In this document: piece by piece, positions 34,300-45,361 of the stretch
How the letters are laid out: each line of letters begins with the position of its first letter
Position numbering within the stretch: the stretch's first letter is position 1
Assembly (NCBI GenBank): GCA_010094025.1
Contig: ML991778.1
Coordinates: 62,001 to 126,000, forward strand
Direction of reading: 5' to 3'
Origin: Viridothelium virens
Lineage: Eukaryota; Ascomycota; Dothideomycetes; Trypetheliales; Trypetheliaceae
DNA: 64,000 nucleotides
Notes under the pieces: generated by a model
What the model saw: only the letters and a program-made list of their open reading frames with translations
The model's database searches: none
Told to the model about the DNA's origin: nothing
Translations under genes and position numbers: made by a program

Positions 34300-36030
34300 A
34301 TGCCTTTTGGAATACTAGAAGACAAGGTGCTTCAAAGCACTGCTGTTCCCGGCACAGGTATTCGGTCCTTCCAGACATAGCTACAGGTCCTTTTCCACCT
34401 CGTGAACTAATATACGAAACCAGCGTGCCTCAACGACCAGACAGATCTCCCCCCCGAACTCCATTCTATCCCGACCTCCCGCCTCAAACACGGCACCGGG
34501 CGCTATGCACACATCTTGCTTGTTCCGCAACCCAGCGACGACCCGAACGATCCGCTCAACTGGCCCCTTTGGCAAAAGGACGGCATCCTCTTCCTCGTCG
34601 GTCTCTCGGCCGCTGTCGTTGGTGCCTACGGTCCCATGCTGAGCCCCGGCTTCGTGCCTATCAGCGCTCAATTACACATTACGGTTTCTGTGCTTTCTCA
34701 GAGCACCGCTTGGCTGATTCTCACCCTGGGGGCGACGCTCTTCATTGCGAATCCGTTTGCGAAGGTGTACGGGAAGCGTCCAGTGTATGTACTGGCGAGT
34801 CTTCTACTCTTAGCTGCGAGTATTTGGGGTGCGGTGACGACAGAGTATTCGTCCTTTTTAGGGAGTCGGATCGTAGGGGGGCTGGGAATGGCGCCATATG
34901 AGGTGTTGGTACAGGCTACGATTGGAGATTTGTATTATGTGCATCAACGTGCAACGAGAATTGCCGCCTGGAATCTGTTCTTGTTGTGCGGAATTGCCGG
35001 CGGCAGTCTCGTTTCAGGATATATCATTCAGGATCTTGGATATCGCTGGACATTCGGAGTGTGTGCAATCCTCTTTGGTGTCTTTGCCGTTGGAATTGTT
35101 ATGGCGGTGCCAGAGACCGCGTACAATCGCAAGAAGATCGCAGCTGGCGTAACTGTTGCAGAAAATCCCGACGGCATAAAAGCACAAGAGGCTGGCACGG
35201 AGGTGATGGAAAAGCGGGATGATGTCGAGATTGAGCAAGTCTCTCAATCACCTACGTCCCAACCGGTACGGAAGAAGATGTCGTATGCGCAAAGTCTGAG
35301 AATTTTCACTGGTCGTTATACCCATGCTTCGTACTGGAAAGTCTTTGCAAGGCCCTTCGTCGTGTTCTTCTATCCAGCGGTGCTATGGGCTTTCCTTATT
35401 TACGGGACAACCTTGACCTGGATTGTTGTGTTCTCTGTTGTCAACGGGGTCATATTCGTTGAGCCTCCCTACAACTTCAGCGTTTCTCAGACGGGCCTCA
35501 TTAGCTTATCTCCGTTCATTCTGACCATCATCGGAGAACTGATGTCTGGACCCATCAATGACTGGATCTGTCTAAGGCTTGCTCAGCGCAACCATGGTGT
35601 ATATGAGCCCGAGTTTAGATTAGTCCTGATGGCCGTGGTAGCCATACTAGGCACTGTAGGCTTCTATGGCTTCGGTGCGACTGTGCATTACCAGACACAT
35701 TGGTCCGGTCCAGTATTGACTTTTGGTCTGGCCAATATGGCACTTGCATTTGCAAGCACGTGTGTGTTTGGTTATGTGCTTGATGCCTATCCAAAACTGG
35801 CAGAGGAGGCATTTGTGGCCATCAACGCACGAAACTTTCTGACTTTTGGCTTGACGTACTTCGTCAATGACTGGCTTGCTGAACAAGGAGCCCTGGCTGT
35901 GTTCAGTATCCTTGGTTCCTGCTTTCTCGGGGTCGTAGCATTGACTATACCTTTGTGGATCTTTGGAAAGCGGATTCGGAGCTGGATCTCGCGAAACCAG
36001 TTCCTGAACGAGTTCATGACCGACATTTGA
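34300..36030 (+). CDS. MFS transporter (DHA1, polyamine/drug-type)
   Basis: Two exons: 34300-34357 and 34424-36030. The intron is 66 bases, phase 1. The product is 554 residues. The short first exon is recognised by the family start MPFGILEDKVLQSTAVPGT. The join then gives DLKHG-like RLKHGTGRYAHILLVPQPSD and DPNDPLNWPLWQKD, the conserved cytosolic lead of fungal DHA1 transporters. About 12 membrane helices follow, with a central loop rich in charged residues (about residues 215-260). Other signatures are RIVGGLGMAPYEVLV and GPINDWICLRLAQRN. It probably exports, or takes up, a small metabolite by proton coupling. Stops of this gene and FAD monooxygenase 2 are 96 bases apart (convergent). Confidence 0.92.
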
Positions 36031-36126
36031 TCGTCGCTACCAAAGGGGCTAGAAAATCTCCAAGTTTATATGGGAAGAATAGAAATATATACAACTACCT
36101 CAAAGTACGAAGACAGTGCAATCAGT

Positions 36127-37582
36127 CTAGAGCCGTGCATCTTGTGTTAGACTTTTGAATATCTCGTCAAACGACTCCTCGGCTACCTTCATGCAGTCAT
36201 GACCAAAGATCATCCTCTGTGTGTCGCCATCAGCCCATTTATCAGGTACCGGCCCTTTGCCAGCTCTCAGTGCAGCAAATTGTCGATCTCTTTCCTCCTT
36301 TGCGGCACCTTCGCCCAATTGCAACGCCTTCCCCGAGGCAGCTGCAAGGCCCACAAGAAGTTCCGCGCGCTCTTTCCGTACCCTTTCGTAGACTTGTAGA
36401 GCCTTGTTGATACTCTGTGGACTACCATCAGGGCATTTTGATAGCACAACAGCAAGCACGCCGGCATCTTCGATAGCCTGCCCGGCGCCTTGGTTTAGAT
36501 GAGGAAGCGTTGGATGACAGGCATCACCAACCAGAGCGACAGAACCATGGACCCACGTCGGCAATGGAGCATGTACGCGGAGCTTCCATTCGCAAACTTC
36601 ACCTTCCGGCACTAGATCAAGCATCCGATGACACAGCTCGCCAAAGGATGAATACGTATGGAACATGTCAGATTTGGAGCCTCGAGTCGTGTACGTCGCG
36701 GAGGGTGCCTCGGCGAAATGGGTATCGGGATGCGCAGTTGAGATGTTATAAATGTTCTTATTGGATACGGGATACGCGATGATGTGTCGCTTTTCGCCAA
36801 TCCATCGGGTTACGCGATCGCTGTCAATGAGCTCCTTGAGTTCTGGATCATTTTCCATCTGTTCTCGCTTGAGCATGATACGATAGGCCGACTGGCCTGT
36901 ATCTTCTACATTGGCATCGGCATTCAGCTCCTTCAGCATTGATACGCGACAGTTGCTCTTGATACCATCTGCGGCAAGTATGATGTCCGCCTCAACGGTA
37001 TAGGCATTCCCATGACGAGGTTGAGCAATGAACGAAGGTTTCGGTCCGAACGTGGTGATGGACTCTACGGTGGTTGAAAAGAAAAAGGCCACCTTTTCAC
37101 GCTTACAACCTTCGTATATGTTGCCTGCGAGAGATGAACGATGTCCAACCATGTGGGGGTATCCGTAATTTTCCTTGATATCGAGTAATTCTACGAACGC
37201 TAGTTCTTTATTTGTATTTCCCTCTGCTTTTGTCAGTCTCTTGCATTGCAAAGAGATCTCGAATTCAAACGTACGCCGGATGCTTGTAGATTTTATGTTT
37301 GTTGCCTCCTTGGCTATATCATCCCAGCAGCCCAGCCTATCGAGTATCCGCGCCATATTGGGTGCCATTTGGATACCCGCGCCAACGAAACCAAGGTTTG
37401 AGGCAGATTCGTATACTTCGACGCGATCAAAGCCATGTTTCTTCAAAGCAAGGGCGCAGGCCAGACCCCCCATCCCTATTCAACGTTAGTCCATGATTCG
37501 AAGGCTGCGTGAGATGGGATGAATTCTTACCAGCGCCAATGACGGCGATGTGGAGGTTGTTCAATGAGTTCGTTCCATTCAT
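36127..37582 (-). CDS. FAD-dependent monooxygenase (salicylate hydroxylase-like), copy 2
   Basis: Two exons: 37582-37531 and 37475-36127. The intron is 55 bases (GTAAGA...ATAG, phase 1). The product is 466 residues starting MNGTNSLNNLHIAVIGAG. The splice junction completes GAGMGGLACALALKK, the FAD dinucleotide motif. Further signatures are IILAADGIKSNCR (DG motif) and SVALVGDACHPTLPHLNQGA (GD motif). GYPHMVGHRSSL and LPTWVHG are typical of salicylate 1-monooxygenase and 3-hydroxybenzoate 6-hydroxylase relatives. It differs clearly from copy 1, so the pair is not a recent duplication. It is divergent from the MetE-like gene across 906 bases. Confidence 0.92.
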
Positions 37583-38488
37583 CGTATCTACCCTGAATGA
37601 AAGAAGAAGAAAAGACAAAAACAGTATGTAAACTCAATAACAGGACATAGGGCGTAAGATAGTAAAATAATACTTAAGCAGTTGACGTAGCCGGGACTCT
37701 GAAGTAGGATCCGAGATCGGCCTTATTATGAACCCTGGCAAAACGTTATCGGATTGGGAACAACCTGAAGCCTGCGAGGCGCCTACACCCGAGTGGTCGG
37801 CAAGACATGACGGGACGAAGCGAGACTGGAAGACTTGTTGTCTGAGGAGGCGTGGGTGGGTTGGTGAGTGCCGCAGTGGGTGAGGAGAAGCAATCACGGC
37901 GCGCGGGTGACAGCTTCGGCAAAAAAGACGGCTGCAGACAGTGCAGGCTAGCCTCAACTTCAATCCATCTTTTCTCTTTTGCAGACAGATTCCTATCGAC
38001 GAGAGAACCATGCGTCGTGGATGCATTCGTCGAAAGCTTCAAGGTCATCCATATTCCTCTCCGACAGGTGTTGCTGACCTGGAGCCACAATTCTGCTGGT
38101 TTGGCTTGCATTTATCCTAAATGGTTTCTGCAGATTGGCCTATCGATGCTACTTGCTCGCCTCACAGACTCGGGCACCAACTAGAGACGCTAATCACTTA
38201 GCAGTCTACGCAGAGAGAATAGCTTCCGTGGCCTAGAGAACTCTTCATTGCCATACCGTAAGCTGTAGGCATTACGTCTGCGGGGTATGGTATCCCGGCC
38301 ATGGCATGGCCCCGCGGTCATCTGTGCCGTATGAGGATTGGAGCAGGTATTATGGCATTCAGCTTTGCTAGTGGTCTTGTGTCGAACTTCTAGGGTTCGG
38401 CTGGATGCCTCTCTCTATATTTCCTCATCTATCACACTGTTGACTTATGAACTCTACGCTCAATTATTCCTGATTTCTCATCTCTGTC
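37583..38488. promoter_or_regulatory. Divergent promoter region, FAD monooxygenase 2 / MetE-like
   Basis: 906 bases, no gene seen. A short inverted repeat GGCCAT-GGC-ATGGCC lies at 38297-38311. Confidence 0.5.
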
Positions 38489-39895
38489 ATGGCCTCGCCC
38501 CGGTCGCCACCTTTCCGTGCAGAGCATATCGGCTCCTTGCTTCGACCTGACGAATTGGTCAAACACCGTTACGCTGTGGCCGACCAGTCTGCAACTCCCG
38601 AGTCTCTGGTACCCATTGAGCAGAAAGCAATCCGAGATGTTGTCGCTTTACAGCAGTCTTGCGGAATTCATAGCATCACCAACGGGGAATATTCGCGGCA
38701 CCAGTTCTGGGGAACTTTCTTCGAGACTCTCAATGGGATGGAGGAGGTGAATCTGCGAGAAGGAGGGTATGACATGAGTATTTTTCGACAATATGCTCCA
38801 GGTACCACCCGCGTTTTTACCCCGTCATGTAGCGATTCCTTCAAGTAACTCCAGAGATCACCAGACGTCAAGTCCTTCATGCATGCCAAAACCATCCCGA
38901 ACTCGGTAACAGTTGCTACGGGTAAAATCTCCCATACTGGCAAATCTAGTTACTTGCCCGAGTTCGAATTTATGAAGACGCTTGTACCCAAGGATCAATG
39001 GAAGAACATTAAAATTACTTTAGCGAGCCCCTCATGGTAACCATGTCTCCATTCCGCGGAAGTTGTCAGGACTTGAATCTGATACCAATCCTGTCTCCAG
39101 GTACCACTTCAGATACGGTCCAAATCGAGCATATGTCAAGGGCGTATACGCCAACGATGACGAATACTTCGCCGATGTTGCCAAAGCCTACCAAGCCGAG
39201 CTCAGTATCCTCTACGAAGCTGGTCTCCGCAATGCCCAAGTCGACGACCCGAACCTAGCCTGTGTGTCTCCTTCCTTGCTCTATCGCTCCCTTCCCATCC
39301 ACTAATTCATCCTTTACCGGCAGACTTCTGCTCCGATGCCATGCTCTCAGGCTGGAAAGCTGACCCGCTCAACTTTCAAACCGCTGACGAGCAGTTTGCC
39401 GCCTACATGAAGTTTTACAATGCCTGCTTCGAGCGTCCAGCAGACCTGCACCTTGGCATCCATCTTTGCCGAGGCAACTACCTCAACAGCCAGCATTTCA
39501 GCGAAGGCGCTTACGACAACATTGCATCGATCATGTTCAACACGCTCAACGTCAGCACCTTCTACCTCGAATACGACACACCGCGTGCTGGCGGATTCGA
39601 GCCGTTGAAATTTTTGCCGCGGAATAAAAACGTGGTATTAGGGGTTGTGACGAGCAAATTCCCGACACTCGAGGACAAGAAGGAGATGGTGGAACGGGTC
39701 TATAAGGCGGCAGATTTTGTGGCAGAGGGGGAGAGCACAGGGACAAGGGAAGAGGCTCTCAAAAGGTTGAGTGTGAGTCCACAATGTGGATTTGCTAGTC
39801 ATGCCGAGGGGAACGCGTTGGGTTATGAGGATATGAGGAAGAAGTTGACGCTGGTGAGGAATATTGCGGATGAGGTTTGGCCTGGAGAACCATAA
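38489..39895 (+). CDS. MetE C-terminal-domain-like zinc methyltransferase (cobalamin-independent methionine synthase family)
   Basis: Four exons: 38489-38801, 38865-39036, 39101-39261 and 39324-39895. Introns are 63, 64 and 62 bases. The product is 405 residues, about half of full MetE, so only the catalytic barrel is present. The start has FRAEHIGSLLRP and SITNGEYSRHQFW. The metal ligands expected for MetE are kept: His262 and Cys264 (GIHLCRGNY), Glu298 (FYLEYD) and Cys370 (SPQCGFAS). FCSDAMLSGW also fits. Family members transfer methyl groups to or from a zinc-bound thiol. Such short fungal proteins are not the housekeeping methionine synthase (about 760 residues), and their substrates are unknown. 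The location next to ring hydroxylases makes a methyl donor or acceptor made in this block a possible substrate (inference). Confidence 0.9.
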
Positions 39896-42800
39896 TGAAT
39901 AGTCTCTTCAATCGTCGTGGACAAAATCCACAGGAGACAAGATTTTCTTCCAATATTCGCGCTAGAAATGCCCACAATGGTCCTAGGAGGCCAGTCACGA
40001 GGATTTTATATGTGAGCAAAAGCGACTTCTAAATCAACATGTTCGTTATTATGTCCCTGTAGTCTTGGACCTCTGACCAACCTGGATTGTCGTGTCATCG
40101 TTGGAAAAACGGCTTTCCAATCCAGTCATCTTTTTGCTGTTCAGGCCAATGCCAAATTTTCACTTTACAGGCAGGTAAGCCACTGGCATCTCCAGCTCGG
40201 TGTTGACAAGAAATCAGCTCGGAATGGAGGACTCGGAAAGGATTTCTCGTCAAATGCCAACGCCCAATCCATCCAAAAGAGTTACCAACTAAGCAGGCCT
40301 ACTATGTCCGAATGGTAAAACGATCTCACACGCAGCAACCCCCGTTGCTTCATCACTGTTGTCCCTTTCTTATTCCTTACCCCCACAGGGTTATTTCCAT
40401 CATGTCTGACCTAGTCCGAGAGCAGAAACGCATCGTAGGTCCACTAATCCCAGTACTTCCTAGGCGATATTGAATGTTATAGACGTTAACAAGGAGCGTG
40501 GCTCGAGATGGAGCCGTGTAGGCCTTCTCCGATGAACAGTCCTTCTCTCCACTGTGACCATCTCGAGATGCCAGATTCTCTCATCGTCCGGCGCTTATCG
40601 TTGTCGGTCTCTCTCCTCTTCCTTGCCACGTTGGCGAGTCCTATTCAATCAAATTATTCAATCCTTTGAACTCGGCCCACGGACGTCATCCAGAACGGAG
40701 ATAAGAAGACCTAGTAGCACTCGAAGCAGGCGAGGCAGAAAGTGCATAGGCATTGTGCATCTAACAATATCCTGATCGCAGGCAGATGAACTGACATAGT
40801 AGGCCTCATCGTGGTAGAGATATCCATTGGCGAACATGCAGGTCGCGACATGCGCGATCATGTGCATCATTCTAGGGAAGATGCAGATGAGGGTCCGCTG
40901 TGTTGCAAATATGCCACAGATTTCACCAGATGAGAGATGCAGTTCTTCCTGCAAGCAAAATGTAAGCGCGGATGTCGCGCCGTGGATGCAACATAAGTCT
41001 GCAGATTCACTTATATTTTCGGTATCCGCCTACCAGGCTGTCTGGCTGAATAGCGATGAAACCGGTGCTCGTGGTGGCCCGTGTGAAGAATGCAAGGCTT
41101 AGGAAATCCCTAGCCACCCTCAAGGCTATCAACATGTACCCCCTGAGTGCTAACCATATCATCGGCCTGTTGACTAGCTATCTCGTCTTTGAACTTGGGA
41201 GGATGATCTCGAGCCTTCCAAGGAAGTCTAGACGAATGTTTGTTTTTGGCCTTTCGTAAACACTGAAAGAAATCATCAACATGGGATGTTCACAGCAGTA
41301 GCAGTAGTAGAGCCAGAGCGCTGGTGCCCCTTTGACACAGAATTCAGTCAACCACTTTTTCGAACTGAACAAGCTCTGAAAGTAGGCGCGTGTCTCTGAG
41401 AAGGGGCTATAGTGAGGGGTTTCTCGTCCAGCACTCTATGCTATCGTCTATTAGATCATAGTCTGAACCAACTCTCAAATCTTGTGATGTGTTCCAGGTT
41501 GAGGCCGATGTCTCTGTCTTCAAGGGCGGTTGTAGTAGTCCCGCCATGGCTAGCCCCCTTGGCGAAAACAGCAGGCCAATGGAGGATTACTGGAAGACAC
41601 GGCTCCTACGGCTGTTAAGAAGAATGATTCATGGCAGATTACCTATATTTGACCACAATATCCAACATTGATACCAACATCCTCCACCTTGCATAGGGGA
41701 CGAATGGAAACACCAGTGCGGATGGAAAGTACGAAACCGCTCGAAAAGCAAACTTTGAGAGGGGAGAAAACGTGGATTTGAGATATACCTACTGAAAGAC
41801 CCGTCATTCTTCGCTCTTATCTATCAATCGTATCGGGCGGTGCACGCTTAGCCGCACGACAGATCCGACATGTTTTTCGCGCAGTTGTGCTTTTACAGCG
41901 CAATCCCGTTACTATTGTTGTGTGGTTGCTATACGTGCAACAAGTCTTGTAGACTTCAACAAGTCTCAGGTGTATTGGAAAATCGTACCATCATGATAAA
42001 TTATGGCGTTGGACGTTTACTTAGGCTCCTAAGGCAGTCGAGACGTCAATTGACGGGAACAAAGCAAAATACACACCTAGGACAAGTCAGTCGAAAGACA
42101 GCAGTCCCAGGTTCTTCTAACCCAATTCTACCTAGGCGTCCTAGGCAATATAATCATGTACGGAGTACCTACCTGCCAGCCTGCCACGCCCACCTGGACG
42201 TGGACGTACCTACCTATACATAACTTTAACGTGAAAGCACTATGCATCAACTATGTTCTAGGTTTCAACAACACGTTAGATAATGGAATTATCCATACCT
42301 GTGCGGGCGTGAGTTACGGACCGAATCTGGTTTTACGCGAGCAATTCTAATGTTAACAATAATGGATTCGGCTGCCCTAGACCATCCCTTGTCATTGCCT
42401 AGTAAACGCGACAGGCTCTCTCTTGGATCTGGAATGATAGAAGCCCAAACTGGAGCCAAGTTCGAGCATTGACGATCGAGATGACTCGCAAACCAAGCTA
42501 AGGCCAGCGGCTGGTTCGATAGACCGACCCTGCTGCTTAGCATTGGCATATTATGACACCTTCTGCGTGAGACCAGCGGCATTAAAGCTGTTTTCTGGTA
42601 ATGATCAGCCTGTAATTTGTTTTCGAACAAATCGAGGTCAAGACGACTTCCGGCTTTTCCGGCGAATGCTGGTACCACTAGGACTTCCCTTGTCAGGGCA
42701 GATCAGTGCGCACTGGATTACACTAGAGACTGCGCTTCAATCACAAAATTCTCGAGCTCGACTGAGTTTCTCAAGCAGAAGGTCGGAACTTCCCGTAGCA

Positions 42801-43390
42801 TTGGTTGTACTTTAGGATAGAAGTGGGTGTTTGCATAGAGGGCCTGCTAAGCTGCAGAAACAGAGGAGAAGGCAGAACGACAAATCGACCAGTATGGGCA
42901 GGAAAAACAACTTAACCGTGCAAACGAAGTGCCAAGCATCAGGTACACGAGGGAAATGGGACACATGTTCGAAGTGGACGAAACGGAAAGAGGCGATATG
43001 AGATAGGGAATGCCACCGCTTCGAAAGCAAGATCTTACAATCAAAGAACTTTTCAAGACGGACTGGGTATCCCTGAGTAATCAATCAATCACCCAACACC
43101 ATAACGGAATGAAGAGGAATGAGTCCAGCGAAATGAGTCCACTGGTGGTCGCACAAAGCTGTGTAGCTTTTGGTATCATGCCGCGAGGCATTATTGTTCT
43201 AATGATTTTGTGCCGCGAGGCCAGTCAATCTTTGGTGCCCATGAGGGCGCTTATGTATATCGTCGTTGCATCGTCGTAGATTGGGAGGTTAGCCGCTCGG
43301 GGCTTGAAGGAGCACACGGCCAGTCGGCGGTGAAACGCGAAGAGAGATGGGGGAGAAATGGGTTGGGCGTGCAGGTTCGGAGATCTTCGC
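39896..43390. other. 3.5 kb gene-free stretch
   Basis: No convincing gene on either strand. Frames up to 129 codons lack motifs and possible splice joins give nothing recognisable. There are CCTAGG-rich segments (about 42020-42145) and one TACGGAGTA element (42159-42167). It separates the accessory block from the housekeeping genes. Confidence 0.5.
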
Positions 43391-43892
43391 TCAGCCTAGT
43401 CTTCGACCGAGATGTTCAACGCGAGCTCGGTACTGACGAACGATTTCGCGTATGCGGCGCACTTTGTCGAACTCCACTTCCAGTTCGTCAATCTGCCGCA
43501 GTATTTCTCGAAAGCGCGCAATCTCAGCATCGGCCATCTGAATTGCATTGCCGGCCCGATCGTACTGCACTTGAGTGGCAATTTGGGTTTGTTGATTGAG
43601 CTAGCAGTCGTGAGCTTCGGTGGCGGGTCAAAATCTACGAGTGTCGCTCGAAGCTTACCTGCTGCATTCGGTGCTGAATTGCCTGCATCAGCCTATCAAA
43701 GTGATAGCTTAGCGCCTGTAGGCTGCCTGGATCTAGCAGCAGACGGCCTTGAGAGGAAGCATTGCTGGCGGCGCGCGAGCTCGAGGAGCCAGCCTGTGAG
43801 AGAGCAATCTGCTGATGGCGGCGCAGCAGCTGCACCTCGTCCGGCGCAAGGCCAAGTCGGGTATCGGGAATAGAGGCCCGGGGAGAGGCCAT
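43391..43892 (-). CDS. CNL1/BLOC-1 subunit 4-like coiled-coil protein
   Basis: Two exons: 43892-43659 and 43600-43391. The intron is 58 bases (GTAAGC...TGCTAG, phase 0). The product is 147 residues. It starts MASPRASIPDTRLGLAPDEV, then an Ala/Ser linker, then QALSYHFDRLMQAIQHRMQQ. The second exon is a long helix with heptad character (AEIARFREILRQIDELEVEF; KVRRIREIVRQYRARVEHL). From memory this is the pattern of fungal proteins annotated as BLOC-1 subunit CNL1, which act in endosomal maturation. The assignment to CNL1 is moderately sure; a coiled-coil protein of this gene structure is very likely. Confidence 0.7.
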
Positions 43893-44758
43893 CGGAGCTC
43901 AAGGCGACGGAGGAGTGGGCCATATCACAGCTGCCGTGCTCTGCATGCGCTGAGGGAGGAGTGGGTGCTGAGCTGCGGAAGGATGATGCAAGCTGCAGCG
44001 TGGAGAGGCATTGCGGAGCGACTTGACGGAGGAGACAGACTGCGACTCTACGAGAGGGGAGTGGCAGGCCCTGTCGTTGGGCACAGCAACAGAGCAGCGC
44101 GTGAGAGCGAGAGAGTGAGGGCAAGAAGGGTGGTGGTAACACAGGAGACGAGCCTCGGTGGAAGACTTTTTTCGGACGAGACGCGGACGCGATGGAAGGA
44201 ACGCCGCCCACACCTCCACACCTCCACAACCTCCACAGCGCCGGACCTTTTTTTGCTTCTGCGAGAAATGCAACCACACCTCCCATGTCGACCTATCCAT
44301 CGAGCTACATACCTAGCCATTCGACACCTTTTCCTGCCTTTCCGTCCTGCGCTAGACCCGTGCAATGGTGGCCGCAGTCTTCTCCCCTTCCGGAACGACG
44401 AGCATGCAGCCTTACAGCTCTGGACCCACCCCACGTACCGTACGGAGTACATCTTCCTGGTCCTGGAAACAGGGCTGATGGATTGCATTCAATTCTGCCG
44501 TCTTTGCATGCTCTCTCCACATAGAAGGTGATCCAGACGAGGTACTGCCTGGCTGTCTCTCGTCAAGATTGGCGTGCACTGGCTACAACCTGTGGCAGGC
44601 GCTGTATCATCAGGGGGCCGACCCCTATCTTCTGGTATTATTCTTGGATACGGTCTAAGCAGTAAGCAATCAATTCGAAGAGTGTCGGTCCCCTGGGTAA
44701 TGTACCCTCCTGCCTCCGTAAAAAGATCCCTGTTGTAATCCCCTATCGTCCCGATCCC
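43893..44758. other. Intergenic, promoter side of CNL1-like gene
   Basis: Frames on both strands, up to 238 codons on the plus strand, overlap the CNL1-like gene and are compositional shadows. A short CCACACCTCCACAACCTCCA repeat lies at about 44210-44240 and TACGGAGTA at 44441-44449. Confidence 0.45.
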
Positions 44759-45361
44759 TCATAATAATCCCATGCTTTGATCAAGATCGGCTAGAATACC
44801 TTTGATTAACTCCTCCATACCCTCTTTTCCTGCAGTCCCAAAGCTGTACACCCATGGTCTGCCCATCAATACACCTTGCGCACCCAGGCACAGCACCTTA
44901 ATAATATCTACCTCCGTGCGAACCCCACCATCGAACAGCACCAGCAGACCATCTCCTCTCATTGTCTTTGGTCCCTTTACACAATCGACAACCTCAGGCA
45001 GCATATCGAGACTTCCGATTGCTCCATCCACCTGTCTCCCACCATGATTCGACACCACAATGCCATCCATTCCAACTTCCAGAGCGTTGAGCGCGTGTTC
45101 CGGATGCTGAATCCCCTTAAGCACGATCGGTCCTCCCAGTTCTCCCTCAGTAGCCTGACCTGATCCCCAGTACGTGCTGTCCTACTGAAGACCACCCCTG
45201 CAAACTCCACCGCGGCCTCCATCACATCTGTGTCCCTCAATCTGGCTCCTGCGTGCACCGCCAACCTTTTCCCCATCTACTCCTCGCTCCTCCCGTGCTT
45301 CTGCGAACCCCTTTTCCGATATATTGGAGCCAAGAACGCCGTTGCGACCCCAATCCCATTC
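44759..45361 (-). pseudogene. Decayed FMN-dependent alpha-hydroxy-acid dehydrogenase (lactate 2-monooxygenase-like), 3' part
   Basis: The last frame (44759 to about 45150) reads GGPIVLKGIQHPEHALNALE, then GMDGIVVSNHGGRQVDGAIG, VLFDGGVRTEVDIIKVLCLG and GVLMGRPWVYSFG. This is the conserved C-terminal half of FMN-dependent hydroxy-acid oxidases, with the SNHGGRQ and GRP motifs. The upstream sequence ARTGDQVRLLRENWE is in another frame (about 45130-45273). The two should be continuous at ENW-GGPIVLKG, so one base is missing near 45135. Further upstream, pieces such as GIGVATAFLAP lie in a third relation after an in-frame stop. The N-terminal half (about 200 residues, with the active-site TVDxP region) is not found. 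No GT-AG pair explains the shift. A sequencing error could explain one shift but not the missing half. Confidence 0.75.

Noticed and set aside
34257-34901. 214-codon plus-strand frame at the start of the MFS gene
   Set aside because: Another phase of the MFS coding region. The spliced MPFGILEDKVL start with DPNDPLNW gives the real protein.
20573-39895. Classical secondary-metabolite biosynthetic cluster
   Set aside because: P450, flavin enzymes, MFS and a C6 factor are present, but no backbone enzyme (PKS, NRPS, terpene cyclase, DMATS) is found. A catabolic reading fits better.
40401-40560. Possible small spliced gene beginning MSDLVREQKRIV
   Set aside because: A donor-like GTAGGT and an acceptor exist, but the joined frame stops after about a dozen codons and matches nothing I know.
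42289-42678. 129-codon minus-strand frame in the gene-free stretch
   Set aside because: No conserved pattern, no plausible promoter context and no continuation by splicing.
43815-44531. 238-codon plus-strand frame opposite the CNL1-like gene and its upstream DNA
   Set aside because: It overlaps a spliced minus-strand gene with good motifs. The translated sequence is Arg/Ser-rich without domains, typical of a shadow frame.
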